Positions 8,493-16,716 are shown, counted from the stretch's first letter. The stretch: 48,845 nucleotides of DNA from Candidatus Bathyarchaeota archaeon B26-2 (GCA_001593935.1 LUCE01000006.1:1-48845); one strand, 5' to 3'. Numbers and translations: made by a program. Notes: generated by a model not told the origin, from the sequence alone.

Positions 8493-9557
8493 TCATAATG
8501 TTAAGGCGGTCTCGTCTCTCTCTAAGTCTAGGCTTATCGTGTTCATTATCTCCTCTACCTTCTTCTCAACCAAAGGCTCGATCCTCTCGGAGAGGTAACC
8601 TTGCCGGATTCTCTCTTGGAGTTTGTCCCTATCTATCTCCATTATCTTTCCGTCGGGCCAGATGCAGATGTCAACCTCTAGGTCAACGTACCGTATCCCC
8701 CTTGGATACAGTTCCACCGGCGTGTTCAAGTTTATGTAAGTCCCTTTGTAGACACCGTTGCCCGAGAAGTATCTCGTTCTGAGGCTCCAGCCCCCAATCT
8801 TAAGGTCAGTTATGGCGTAGTCACCGGGCTCCTTCCTAGATTTCAACCCGTCGTATACGCCTCTCTTAACGAAGGTTCGGCGAAACCTTATGAGACCGGT
8901 CTCCTCCTCGAACTCCAAGATTCTTGGAGTGCCGAGGTGGAAGCACCGGCCATCTATCTTCACGTGTTCTATCTCTATAACGGAGCCGACGTGTGGATAC
9001 TCAGACCTTATAGTCTCCTTGAAGAGGGCCTCAACCTCCTCTTGGAGGTAGCCCTTCTCTAGGAGTCTCTCAGCCATCTCCAGCAGGGAGGATATCCTCC
9101 TCCCACACGCTTTATAATAATGGTGCCCATCAAGAGTCGGCCGAACCTTTCTCCTTATCGAGTCCAGCGTCCTCTTGGAGAGAGCTGGAAACTCTATATT
9201 GAGAGTAGCGACCATGTTGCTGGGGTTCTCAAGAGGAGTTTCCCCAATCTCTTCGGAACCCAGAACCGACCTTTCGATCTCGCGGAGGATTCTCCCCCTT
9301 ATAACGACGTCGTTGAGCGTGGACTTGAGGATCGAGGTTAAGAGGCGGAGGGAGCCGATGGAGCCGGTTGCATACACTCCTTGGCGGTCCATCCGATCAC
9401 GTATCTCGAGGTCCGGAGGTTCCCGACTTTCAGAAGAGACCTCAATCTTGAATCTCTCCTTGATCACGGCTGAGGGTTGAACTATCTTGAAACCTCGGTC
9501 GATGAGTAGTCGCGTCAGGGCCGTCGAGTATATGCCCCTGATCTTGGCCTTGAACAA
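8493..9557 (-). CDS. FAU-1-like RNase E/G-type ribonuclease with DUF402 domain
   Basis: Resembles the archaeal FAU-1 (AU-1) RNA-binding ribonuclease, which has been linked to 5S rRNA processing in Pyrococcus. The N-terminus (KAKIRGIYSTALTRLLIDRGF) is the S1-like start typical of the family; the C-terminal ~150 residues (from IEIEHVKIDG through YINLNTPVELYPRGIRYVD) are a DUF402 domain. At 354 residues it is shorter than the ~470 of the pyrococcal protein. A longer frame from 9614 would overlap rtcA; TTG at 9557, preceded by GGAGGAGG (11-base spacer), matches where the family begins. It follows rtcA directly, making an RNA-processing operon. Confidence 0.8.
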   Translation of the reverse strand: MFKAKIRGIYSTALTRLLIDRGFKIVQPSAVIKERFKIEVSSESREPPDLEIRDRMDRQGVYATGSIGSLRLLTSILKSTLNDVVIRGRILREIERSVLGSEEIGETPLENPSNMVATLNIEFPALSKRTLDSIRRKVRPTLDGHHYYKACGRRISSLLEMAERLLEKGYLQEEVEALFKETIRSEYPHVGSVIEIEHVKIDGRCFHLGTPRILEFEEETGLIRFRRTFVKRGVYDGLKSRKEPGDYAITDLKIGGWSLRTRYFSGNGVYKGTYINLNTPVELYPRGIRYVDLEVDICIWPDGKIMEIDRDKLQERIRQGYLSERIEPLVEKKVEEIMNTISLDLERDETALTL

Positions 9558-9579
9558 GGAAGTGGATGCCTCCTCCGGG

Positions 9580-10620
9580 TCAAGACGGCCTCTTGACGAT
9601 CCGGTATCTCCCATCGGTCTTCTCGGCGCGTATATCGACGCCTAGAATCTTCCGGGTTAACCAAATGTTCGTCTCTAGGTGGTCTGTCACGGTTCGCGTG
9701 AGGTAGGTTGAGCCTCCTTCGGCTAAGGCTATGTACGGGATCAGCATATCGGCGAGGTGGGTGTCGACGGTGGCTTCAGACTTCATCTCGGTGAGTAGGC
9801 TCTCAGCGGCCTCTCTCCCAACCGCCTCGCTTAGTTTCCTCAGTTCCCCTATCGCGTCGCTTCCGAGGAGAACTCCGCTGCTGGTCTCGGCCCATAGGAC
9901 GATGGAGCTTCCCTTCTGTAACGGATTAGAGAAGTCGTTGACGACCTTGATCATGGGATCGTATCCGTGAGGCTTTAAGTATTGGGCGGCGGCCTTGGCT
10001 TGGCGTTCTGCAACTCTTCTATCTGCCAAGAACGTGCATACCGAGACGCCTTGAACCTTCTCGACGGAGCCGAACTCTTCTAGGTTTATTGGTTTAAGCC
10101 TCTTGGTGGGTTGGACCTCCAAGTAGACCTCGCCCATGCCTTTCGGGTAGTAGCCGTATCTCTTAACCTCGATGGAGGCTTCTACTCCCATACGTCTAAG
10201 CGTTGGCACTAGCACGTACTTCATATAGTTTATCGTTGGTGCGTGTGAGACGTCGGTTCCGCCCTTCGAGATGCGGAGCCGAACGGTCCTCTTGGCGTAG
10301 ATGCAGAGTGGCAGAACGGTCATTATCAGCATAGGTATACTTCCAGCAGTCCCTATCTCAGCTTCGAAGTCGCCTCCCTCTATATCCCTAGGCTCAAACC
10401 AGAGCTCCAAGGAGCCCAGCGTAGCCCCCTTCAAATCAGCCCTACAGAGCCTAGCAGCAGTTAAGACGGCCTCGAGGTGTTGAGGCCTAAGTCCGGGTCT
10501 GCTACGTCTCTTCCTTATATTGTAGATGTGGAGAGGCTCCCCGGTTATCCCAGCCAAGGCTACGGATAGGCGTAGTATAGTTCCGCTTCCACTCTTCTGG
10601 CTTCCATCGATCTCGATCAA
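9580..10620 (-). CDS. rtcA: RNA 3'-terminal phosphate cyclase
   Basis: Converts RNA 3'-phosphate to 2',3'-cyclic phosphate using ATP via an enzyme-AMP intermediate. The N-terminal IEIDGSQKSGSGTILRLSVALA, the GLRPQHLEAV segment and GGTDVSHAPTINY are signatures of RtcA. The histidine that becomes adenylylated is in DTHLADMLIPY. Full length at 346 residues. Start is TTG, with GGGAGGGG upstream. The FAU-1-like nuclease gene follows after the stop, its ribosome binding site beginning within four bases. The promoter region is shared with the divergent gene at 10712. Confidence 0.95.
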   Translation of the reverse strand: MIEIDGSQKSGSGTILRLSVALAGITGEPLHIYNIRKRRSRPGLRPQHLEAVLTAARLCRADLKGATLGSLELWFEPRDIEGGDFEAEIGTAGSIPMLIMTVLPLCIYAKRTVRLRISKGGTDVSHAPTINYMKYVLVPTLRRMGVEASIEVKRYGYYPKGMGEVYLEVQPTKRLKPINLEEFGSVEKVQGVSVCTFLADRRVAERQAKAAAQYLKPHGYDPMIKVVNDFSNPLQKGSSIVLWAETSSGVLLGSDAIGELRKLSEAVGREAAESLLTEMKSEATVDTHLADMLIPYIALAEGGSTYLTRTVTDHLETNIWLTRKILGVDIRAEKTDGRYRIVKRPS

Positions 10621-10681
10621 GAACTCGGCTTCCCCTCCCGTTCACTGAGGAGAGATGCAAGGCTGAAGCATGTCTGACAGT

Positions 10682-10689
10682 AAAATAAA
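10682..10689. promoter_or_regulatory. Shared divergent TATA region between rtcA and the gene at 10712
   Basis: AAAATAAAT reads as a TATA element on the plus strand, with a start expected near 10711, making the gene at 10712 leaderless. The reverse strand ATTTATTTTA could serve rtcA with a ~37-base leader. One element may therefore serve both directions. Confidence 0.45.
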
Positions 10690-10711
10690 TGAGGAGGCAG
10701 AATAAAAGGTT

Positions 10712-11119
10712 ATGTTGGAGAAGAGTGGTTTCATGAGCGAGGAGAATCCAAGCATAGACGACCTATTGAGAAGGATAGACGATCTCCTCGAGGTTCTCAA
10801 GATCATCTCGGAAGACCTAAAGAACATCTCAGATGCTCTAAGAGGTGTAAAGCCCTCGGCTCTGGCTGCTCCATCGGTTCCTGAAGGTCTGGAGCCTAAA
10901 AGGCTCAGGACGATCGATGATGTTCAGAGGGCCTTCCCAAGGGACTTGGCGGGCATGTTATACTTCGAGGAGACGAGTGATTACATCCTCATAAGGCCGC
11001 GTCAATATCTCGGTTCGGAGAACTTCGCCAAGATCGCGTCTATCGTGAGGGATCAACTCGGCGGCGAGTATATAAGCGCGGGTAGAGAGTCGCACTTCAG
11101 GGTTTCACGTAAAACTTGA
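10712..11119 (+). CDS. Hypothetical coiled-coil protein
   Basis: A 135-residue protein I do not recognise. Residues ~12-48 (IDDLLRRIDDLLEVLKIIS and on) form an amphipathic heptad-like helix, probably a coiled coil. After a Pro/Ala linker (~50-65) comes a compact domain (TIDDVQRAFPRDLAGMLYFE, DYILIRPRQYLGSENF, IVRDQLGGEYISAGRESHF) that looks like an alpha/beta ligand- or nucleic-acid-binding module. An oligomeric cytosolic protein is likely. It precedes the lipid prenyltransferase gene by ~70 bases and may be co-transcribed with it. A second ATG at 10733 is possible. Confidence 0.6.
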   Translation: MLEKSGFMSEENPSIDDLLRRIDDLLEVLKIISEDLKNISDALRGVKPSALAAPSVPEGLEPKRLRTIDDVQRAFPRDLAGMLYFEETSDYILIRPRQYLGSENFAKIASIVRDQLGGEYISAGRESHFRVSRKT

Positions 11120-11190
11120 CGGCGCGTCTCGACGTGGTGACGTCGAAACTTCTTCCCTTCAACCTCCCAGAAAGGAGAAAGGTTTGGGTT

Positions 11191-12039
11191 ATGGGGCGGC
11201 TCATAGGTTTCGTTAGGATGATTCGGCCTGTAAACTGTTTAATGATGGGGTTCGCGGTCTTGGTTGGAGCCTCCCTTGTTGGAGCCGACGCTGGCTCATC
11301 TATGGTTGCGTCTAGGCTCATGCTGGGTTTCATAACAGCCTTCACCCTCACTGGGGCTTCTATGGCCATAAACGACTACTACGACAGGGAGATCGACAAG
11401 ATAAATGAGCCTAGCCACCCGATCCCCAGCGGCCTCGTCACGCCTTCCGAGAGCATAATCTTGGCTGTCCTCTTGACTGGGGTAGGTTTAACAACCGCTT
11501 TACTGACGAATCCTTCATGTCTGGCGGTTGCGGTGGCAGCGTGGGTTATAATGGTTCTCTACAACACAAGGGGGAAACGCACAGGGTTACCCGGGAACAC
11601 GCTCGTCAGCGCCTGTGTTGCTATTCCTTTCATCTACGGTAGCCTTCTGGCCGGAGGAGAACTCAAAGTGACGAGCATTATCTTTGCTGGGCTCGCCTTC
11701 CTCTCGAATACGGGTCGAGAGGTGACCAAAGGGATAGTGGACGTTCCCGGAGACAAGGCTAAGAACGTGAGGACAGTAGCGGTCTCTTACGGGGAGAGGG
11801 CGGCCGCTTACGTGGCAGCGCTCTTCTATATGGCCGCTGTCTTGTTGAGCGGTGTTCCGGTGATGCTGGGTTTGGTCTCTTTCTGGTTCATCCCTCCCGT
11901 GATTGTTGCAGACGTGGGTTTCGCTGCGTCCTCAGCTTGGCTTATCTATGAGCCGACGCGGAGGAACGCCAAAAGGGTGAAGAACCTCGTTCTGCTCTGG
12001 ATGATGTTGGGGCTTGTAGCCTTCTTTTTGGGAGGCTGA
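11191..12039 (+). CDS. Digeranylgeranylglyceryl phosphate synthase (UbiA family)
   Basis: Integral membrane prenyltransferase that attaches the second geranylgeranyl chain to glycerol-1-phosphate in archaeal ether-lipid synthesis. The two Asp-rich UbiA motifs are clear: NDYYDREIDKINEPSHPIPSG (split here as NDYYDREID, then NEPSHPIPSG) and REVTKGIVDVPGDKAKNVRT. About eight hydrophobic helices can be seen. The first M of a longer frame (11116) gives an atypical N-terminus; ATG at 11191 (MGRLIGFVRMIRPVNC) is where the family starts and has AAGG upstream, giving 282 residues. UbiA proteins vary in substrate, but this motif spacing fits the archaeal lipid enzyme. Confidence 0.87.
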   Translation: MGRLIGFVRMIRPVNCLMMGFAVLVGASLVGADAGSSMVASRLMLGFITAFTLTGASMAINDYYDREIDKINEPSHPIPSGLVTPSESIILAVLLTGVGLTTALLTNPSCLAVAVAAWVIMVLYNTRGKRTGLPGNTLVSACVAIPFIYGSLLAGGELKVTSIIFAGLAFLSNTGREVTKGIVDVPGDKAKNVRTVAVSYGERAAAYVAALFYMAAVLLSGVPVMLGLVSFWFIPPVIVADVGFAASSAWLIYEPTRRNAKRVKNLVLLWMMLGLVAFFLGG

Positions 12040-12121
12040 ACCAAGTAGCATCCTCTCCTTCCCTGAATAACCTTTTTTCCCTTATGGTTCCGCCGAGAGA
12101 TTGTTGGACCAAACTTTATTT

Positions 12122-12131
12122 TTTTATAAGG
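12122..12131 (+). promoter_or_regulatory. TATA box for the URO-D family gene
   Basis: TTTTATAAGG, centred ~34 bases before ATG 12160; transcription start expected near 12152. The preceding stretch (12069-12074) is a T-run that may end the upstream transcript. Confidence 0.55.
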
Positions 12132-12159
12132 TAGATTACTGTCTGGGGTCGGTGTTTCT

Positions 12160-13230
12160 ATGGAGATCGCTGAGAGGGTTTACGCTGTTTTAAGGGGAGA
12201 GATGCCTGACAGGGTTCCTCAACTCATCTACTCTAATCACCTCCCGAGGGGAAGTTTTGAACGTAGGATGAGGAGCATGGGCCTAGGCTTAGATGTGCGT
12301 TGCAGAGTCTACAGAACCTATACACCTAACGTTAAGACGGAGACCAGAACAGTGGGAGATTACATCTACACAGTGTATTCTACACCTCTAGGCAAGGTCT
12401 ACTCCAAGAGAAGGATCAATCTAAAGTTCCAGTTTCCGGGAGGAACATGGGTTGTGGAACACCCGGTAAAGAGGCTGGAGGACATCCAAGTAGTGAAGTT
12501 TATTGTGGATGACACTGTCTATGAGCCCTACTACGAGGTCTACAATCAGGTTGAGGAGGATCTTGGTGGAGACGGAGTTATAACATGCGGAGCCGATTAT
12601 ACGCCTCTCATGAAGGTTATAATAGGGTTCATGGGGTTCAGAAACTTCGCCCTCATGTATAGACGTAACCCCGAAGCCGTAGAAGAACTCATAGAGACCT
12701 TGGACAGGAAGTACATAGAGATGTACAAGGTCATAGCCAGGTCTCCAGCCCGCATAGTTAGGATAGGCGACAACATAGACGGCGTGATGATCTCCCCAAG
12801 CCTCTTCGAGAGGTACTGCCTACCATACTACAATAAGTATGCTGAGACGCTCAAGGAGGCTGGCAAGATCGTTATCTCCCACATGGATGGGAGGCTACGA
12901 AACCTCAAGGACTTAATAGCCAAAACGAGACTCGACGCCGTAGAGGCCTTCACGCCTCCCCCAATGGGGGACCTACCGGTCAAAGAAGCCCGGGAGACGT
13001 GGAAAGACAAGGTTATATGGATGAACTTCCCGGAAGAAGTCTTCTTAAGACCGGCTGAGCAGATAAGAGACTACACCCTGAAACTCCTAAAAGAGATGAC
13101 TCCAGGAACGGGCTACATAGTAAGCATAACGGAGGACGTTCCCCCAGAACACTTCAGGAAGGGCGTAGAAACTCTAACCGAAACTCTGCAGAGATACGGG
13201 GTTCTACCTCTAGACCCCAAACTGTTATGA
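12160..13230 (+). CDS. Uroporphyrinogen decarboxylase-family protein (methyltransferase-like)
   Basis: A 356-residue TIM-barrel protein of the URO-D superfamily, closer to the corrinoid-dependent methyltransferase branch (MtaA-like) than to true HemE in its N-terminus (RVYAVLRGEMPDRVPQLIY). MtaA-type enzymes bind zinc with HxC late in the barrel; here the corresponding segment is VISHMDGRL, with Asp instead of Cys, so metal binding may differ or be absent. No corrinoid protein or heme-synthesis gene is adjacent, so the substrate is open. It has its own promoter and is followed by a hairpin terminator candidate. Confidence 0.75.
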   Translation: MEIAERVYAVLRGEMPDRVPQLIYSNHLPRGSFERRMRSMGLGLDVRCRVYRTYTPNVKTETRTVGDYIYTVYSTPLGKVYSKRRINLKFQFPGGTWVVEHPVKRLEDIQVVKFIVDDTVYEPYYEVYNQVEEDLGGDGVITCGADYTPLMKVIIGFMGFRNFALMYRRNPEAVEELIETLDRKYIEMYKVIARSPARIVRIGDNIDGVMISPSLFERYCLPYYNKYAETLKEAGKIVISHMDGRLRNLKDLIAKTRLDAVEAFTPPPMGDLPVKEARETWKDKVIWMNFPEEVFLRPAEQIRDYTLKLLKEMTPGTGYIVSITEDVPPEHFRKGVETLTETLQRYGVLPLDPKLL

Positions 13231-13233
13231 GTG

Positions 13234-13260
13234 AACGCTCCTTGAGCGTTTCTTTCTATT
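13234..13260 (+). terminator. Hairpin and T-rich tail after the URO-D gene
   Basis: AACGCTC-CTT-GAGCGTT, a perfect 7-bp stem, is followed by TCTTTCTATT. It starts four bases after the stop codon. Confidence 0.5.
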
Positions 13261-13318
13261 CATTGATTTATATTAAACCAGACATGACTGAGAGAAAAAA
13301 GAGATGAAGAGCCCTTAT

Positions 13319-14533
13319 TTACGAGTTAAGGATTCCAACTTCTCTCAGTATCTCTTTGAACTCCTCGTCTTTCAGTGACGCTCTTCTACCCTCTTCATAG
13401 ATTGCTTTAACCCTACGTACGATTGTGCTTAACTGGTCTCTGTCGGGTTCCACGCCTGCAAGTTCTAGAATCTTATGTCTTATTATGGCTTTTCCTGAGT
13501 GCTTTCCTATGGTGAGTCTCCGTTTGTTCCCCACGAGCTCGGGTGGATAAGGCTCGTAGGTTAGAGGGTTGCTGAGAACTCCGTGGGTGTGGATGCCGGA
13601 CTCATGGGCGAAGGAGTAGTCGCCGACTATCGCCTTGTTCGGGGGGATCACGTATCCCGTAGCCTTACCAACAAAGTCCGCTATCTTCTTCAGTTTCTCC
13701 AGTCCCTTCTCGTACTTCTTGACACCGTGGTGCATGCAGAGGTTTATTATGACCTTCTCCGTCTCAGCGTTGCCAGCTCTCTCACCTATCCCTAGGAAGG
13801 TTGTGCTAGCGTAGATGCGTTCCCAAACACCGGACGCAGCTCGAATGGCCGCCAAAGTGTTCTCTACGGCGTTCCCGAAGTCGTCGTGAGCATGAATCTC
13901 AACGTCCCTAATCTTGGTCTCAGCCTTTATAGCCCTGATCTTGGCCGGTATCCCGTTGGGCAGAGGAGCATCGGGGTCGGAGAGTCCCACCCCCACAGTA
14001 TCGCATATCCGGTAGCACTCGGCACCCGCCTCGGCGACCGCGTCTATGAACCTCCGTTCAAAGCTCCACCTAGCCCTGGTGCTATCCTCTCCGTGGACGA
14101 AGACCCTCAATCCGTGGTCTTTAACAGCGTACTCTACAGTATCGACAACCCTCTCTAGGAGGTCCTCCTCAGCCTTCTTCGGCCATTTGGCCTTGAAGTG
14201 TATATGCGAGACTGGGTGTGAGATTCCGACCTCGTCGAAACCGCAGTCTACGGCGTCGTCTACATCCTCTTTGACGGCTCTACACCAACCGGCTATGCGA
14301 GCGTTGAGGCTCATGTCTTTTATGAGCTTTACAGCCTTCTTGTCGGTCTTGTGGTAGTGATGCAGCTCAATCCTCTCAACGCCGATCTCGTCTAGGAGGC
14401 GAGCTATCTCAGCCGTATCCTCAGGTGAGATAGCCAAACCCGGCATCTGAACTCCGTCTCTTAGAGTAGTGTCGTCGATCAGTGGCTCCGTCTTTAGGGG
14501 TATAACCTGAAAGTAGAACTCTTCCGGATTCAA
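13319..14533 (-). CDS. Homocitrate/isopropylmalate synthase-family enzyme
   Basis: Claisen-condensing acyltransferase of the HMGL-like superfamily (homocitrate, isopropylmalate, citramalate and Re-citrate synthases). Seen: the barrel start DDTTLRDGVQMPG, with Val where most synthases have Glu; metal-binding EIHAHDDFGNAVEN (HxH); the ...GIGERAGNAETE segment; and the family-typical SGIHTHGVLSNPLTYEP and GKHSGKAI. At 404 residues it lacks the C-terminal leucine-feedback domain of LeuA. It lies just downstream of, but is separately promoted from, glnA. Re-type citrate synthase feeding 2-oxoglutarate/glutamate, or homocitrate synthase for lysine, are the main options; I cannot choose from sequence. 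TTG start with GGTGG seven bases upstream; TATA (TTTAAATA) near 14589. Confidence 0.78.
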   Translation of the reverse strand: MNPEEFYFQVIPLKTEPLIDDTTLRDGVQMPGLAISPEDTAEIARLLDEIGVERIELHHYHKTDKKAVKLIKDMSLNARIAGWCRAVKEDVDDAVDCGFDEVGISHPVSHIHFKAKWPKKAEEDLLERVVDTVEYAVKDHGLRVFVHGEDSTRARWSFERRFIDAVAEAGAECYRICDTVGVGLSDPDAPLPNGIPAKIRAIKAETKIRDVEIHAHDDFGNAVENTLAAIRAASGVWERIYASTTFLGIGERAGNAETEKVIINLCMHHGVKKYEKGLEKLKKIADFVGKATGYVIPPNKAIVGDYSFAHESGIHTHGVLSNPLTYEPYPPELVGNKRRLTIGKHSGKAIIRHKILELAGVEPDRDQLSTIVRRVKAIYEEGRRASLKDEEFKEILREVGILNS

Positions 14534-14629
14534 CTGTTGTCCACCGCCAATTTTCCAAACTCTCTAAATAGAGGCTTCGACTATTATTTAAACTTTATTT
14601 TTCTTATGTATATGTTAAGGTTTTTTTGG

Positions 14630-14899
14630 CTATTCCGGAGGATGGAAGATCGATATCAAAGTCTCCGTGTGAACGACATTCGGATGCTGCTCAATCATCT
14701 CGTATATGATCTTCTTAAGCTCATTTAGCCCTGTTGCTTCTATGACCACGACCGCGTCGTATCTCCCTAAGACCGAGTTTGCCATCTTAACACCCTTTAT
14801 CCGCCTAGACCTCACGATCTCCTCTGATGTTCCCGGCTTCATTGTGACTAGGACGAAGGCCCTTATTGCCTTGCGGCGGAGGTCCTTACGTTTAGACAT
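14630..14899 (-). CDS. Stand-alone Lrp/AsnC ligand-binding (RAM) domain protein, copy 2
   Basis: An 89-residue protein consisting of a short basic N-terminus (MSKRKDLRRKA) and one RAM domain (IRAFVLVTMKPGTSEEIV ... GRYDAVVVIEA ... HPNVVHTETLIS), the amino-acid-sensing half of Lrp/AsnC regulators. It has no helix-turn-helix. RAM domains assemble as beta-sheet dimers and higher oligomers and bind amino acids at interfaces. It follows a paralogue and glnA on the same strand, so a sensor or modulator of nitrogen metabolism is the natural inference. Confidence 0.85.
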   Translation of the reverse strand: MSKRKDLRRKAIRAFVLVTMKPGTSEEIVRSRRIKGVKMANSVLGRYDAVVVIEATGLNELKKIIYEMIEQHPNVVHTETLISIFHPPE

Positions 14900-14921
14900 T
14901 GTCCCTTCGGCCCCTTTCCTC

Positions 14922-15158
14922 CTACTCCCCGGAGAGAGCTAGGAAAGTCTCCGTGTGGACGACGTCTGGGTCCCTCTCGACGAGCCTGTAGAGTATCTCC
15001 TTTATGCTATCGAGGTCCGGAGCCTCTATGATTATTATAGCGTCGAACCTGCCGTAGATCGAGTCCGCTTGGACAACCTCCTTGACCCTCTCCTTGATCC
15101 TCCTCACAACGTCCTCTGATGTTCCCGGCTTCGTCTCCATCATCACGTAGGCTCTCAA
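14922..15158 (-). CDS. Stand-alone Lrp/AsnC ligand-binding (RAM) domain protein, copy 1
   Basis: A single RAM domain without DNA-binding region: LRAYVMMETKPGTSEDVV, then GRFDAIIIIEAPD and DPDVVHTETFLA. I start at TTG 15158, because GGGAGGTG lies exactly seven bases upstream; an ATG at 15185, immediately after the glnA stop, is in frame but would read through that ribosome binding site. Product 78 residues. It shares TKPGTSE-like and VVHTET motifs with the next gene, so the two arose by tandem duplication. It probably responds to glutamine or another amino acid, which I infer from context only. Confidence 0.85.
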   Translation of the reverse strand: MRAYVMMETKPGTSEDVVRRIKERVKEVVQADSIYGRFDAIIIIEAPDLDSIKEILYRLVERDPDVVHTETFLALSGE

Positions 15159-15185
15159 TCCGATACACCTCCCTCTTCTAAACAT

Positions 15186-16667
15186 CTAATAATCGAGGTA
15201 CTTCATTATCTCCCATGGAGTTACATAGAGACAATACTGGTTCCAATCATTCATCTTATACTCTATGAAGGCATCGAATATATGGCTTCCCAAGGTCCGG
15301 TGTATAACCTCGTCGCTCTTCATCTCTTCCAAGGCATCCCTGAGAGTCGTCGGGAGTTCACCTATCCCTAAAGCGCGTCTCCTCTCAGGCGGCAACTTAT
15401 AGACGTCCTCATCAACGGGGTCGCCTGGATCAATCTTCCTCCTGACACCGTCCAACCCAGCCATCAAGATGCACGAGAAGGCCAAGTACGGGTTACACGA
15501 CGGATCGGCTGAACGGAACTCAACCCTCTTATAGGAGGCGAACTCCGCACCCTTATAATACACTGGAACCCTAACCAAGGCAGACCTGTTCCTTCTAGAC
15601 CACATTATGTAGATTGGCGCCTCGAAGCCGGGTACAAGCCTCTTGTACGAGTTCACGGTTGGGCAACAGACGGCTGTCAACGCCTTTGCGTGCTCCAAGA
15701 GCCCGCCGATGAAGTATCTCCCTGTCTGGCTCAGCTCTGCGTACTCATCCCCTTCGTCGTACATGGCGTTTTCTCCGCCCCTCCATAACGATGTGTGAAC
15801 GTGCATCCCGCTTGCGTTATCGAGGTAGACAGGCTTCGGCATGAAAGTCGCGATCATACCGTATCTCCTAGCGATGTTCTTGGCCACAAACTTATAGTAG
15901 ACAGTTCGGTCGGCTGTCTCGACGAGCTCCCCGTATCGAAAGTCTATCTCTATCTGGCCTGCAGTAGCGACCTCATGGTGATGCATCTCAACCCTGAAGC
16001 CAAAGCTGTCCTCAAGTATCGACGCAACCTCATTGCGGTACTCGATAGTTGTGTCCTCAGGGGGAGGCCTGAAGTAGGCCTCCTTCGGCCTTAAGATGAA
16101 GTTTCCAGGGGTTATCTCGGGTGATTTCGGGACGATTCTGGGGGCACCCCACGAGTCGCCCTCTCCGCCCTTAGGGCTGACCCACAGGTCCCAGACGAGG
16201 TGGGTCGGGTCTATCGATGAGAAGATGAAGTATTCCAGCTCAGGCCCGAAGTAGCCGGTGTACCCCATCTCTTCCGCTTCCTTTGCAGCTCTCTTCGCGA
16301 CGTAGCCTCTAGGACAGACCTCTGAGGGCTCTTTATCGCTGTAAGCCTCATATATGTCGCCTATTATGATGGCGCTCTTCTGCCTATCGTCGCTAGTCCA
16401 GGGGATCACGACCAGAGTCCTTGGGTCCGGCATGAGCAGCATATCCGACTCTTCAATAGACTTGAAGCCCCTCACTGAGGATCCGTCGAAGCCTATGCCA
16501 GCTTTGAAGGCTTTTCCAGAGATGTACTCTCTCGCTGGAACGACGACATCCTGCATTAGGCCTCTCATATCAGTGAAGGTGGAGTGTACCCATCGAACTC
16601 TATTCGTTTTGAGGTTCTCTATAGCCTTCTTCGTTGGGTCTGGCTTCTCCATGGGAGGCACATCCAT
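15186..16667 (-). CDS. glnA: Glutamine synthetase, type I
   Basis: Makes glutamine from glutamate, ammonia and ATP. Signatures: GIGFDGSSVRGF, the catalytic GPELEYFIF, MHHHEVATAGQIEIDF, the ATP site in FMPKPVYLDNASGMHVHTSLW, and EFRSADPSCNPYLAF. Length 493 residues, normal for GSI; a segment after EITPGNFILRPKEAYF is typical of archaeal forms. A tyrosine sits in VYKLPPE where enterobacterial GSI is adenylylated, but the surrounding residues do not let me say whether that control exists. It heads an operon with two RAM-domain genes. The promoter carries two inverted repeats, described separately. Confidence 0.96.
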   Translation of the reverse strand: MDVPPMEKPDPTKKAIENLKTNRVRWVHSTFTDMRGLMQDVVVPAREYISGKAFKAGIGFDGSSVRGFKSIEESDMLLMPDPRTLVVIPWTSDDRQKSAIIIGDIYEAYSDKEPSEVCPRGYVAKRAAKEAEEMGYTGYFGPELEYFIFSSIDPTHLVWDLWVSPKGGEGDSWGAPRIVPKSPEITPGNFILRPKEAYFRPPPEDTTIEYRNEVASILEDSFGFRVEMHHHEVATAGQIEIDFRYGELVETADRTVYYKFVAKNIARRYGMIATFMPKPVYLDNASGMHVHTSLWRGGENAMYDEGDEYAELSQTGRYFIGGLLEHAKALTAVCCPTVNSYKRLVPGFEAPIYIMWSRRNRSALVRVPVYYKGAEFASYKRVEFRSADPSCNPYLAFSCILMAGLDGVRRKIDPGDPVDEDVYKLPPERRRALGIGELPTTLRDALEEMKSDEVIHRTLGSHIFDAFIEYKMNDWNQYCLYVTPWEIMKYLDY

Positions 16668-16695
16668 TCAATAGAACCGTGTTTTATTGTATTTT

Positions 16696-16706
16696 TATAT
16701 ATAAAT
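16696..16706 (-). promoter_or_regulatory. TATA box of glnA
   Basis: Minus strand ATTTATATATA in a strongly A/T-rich stretch. Predicted start near 16675, eight bases before ATG 16667. Confidence 0.65.
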
Positions 16707-16716
16707 TTTTCGTTTA

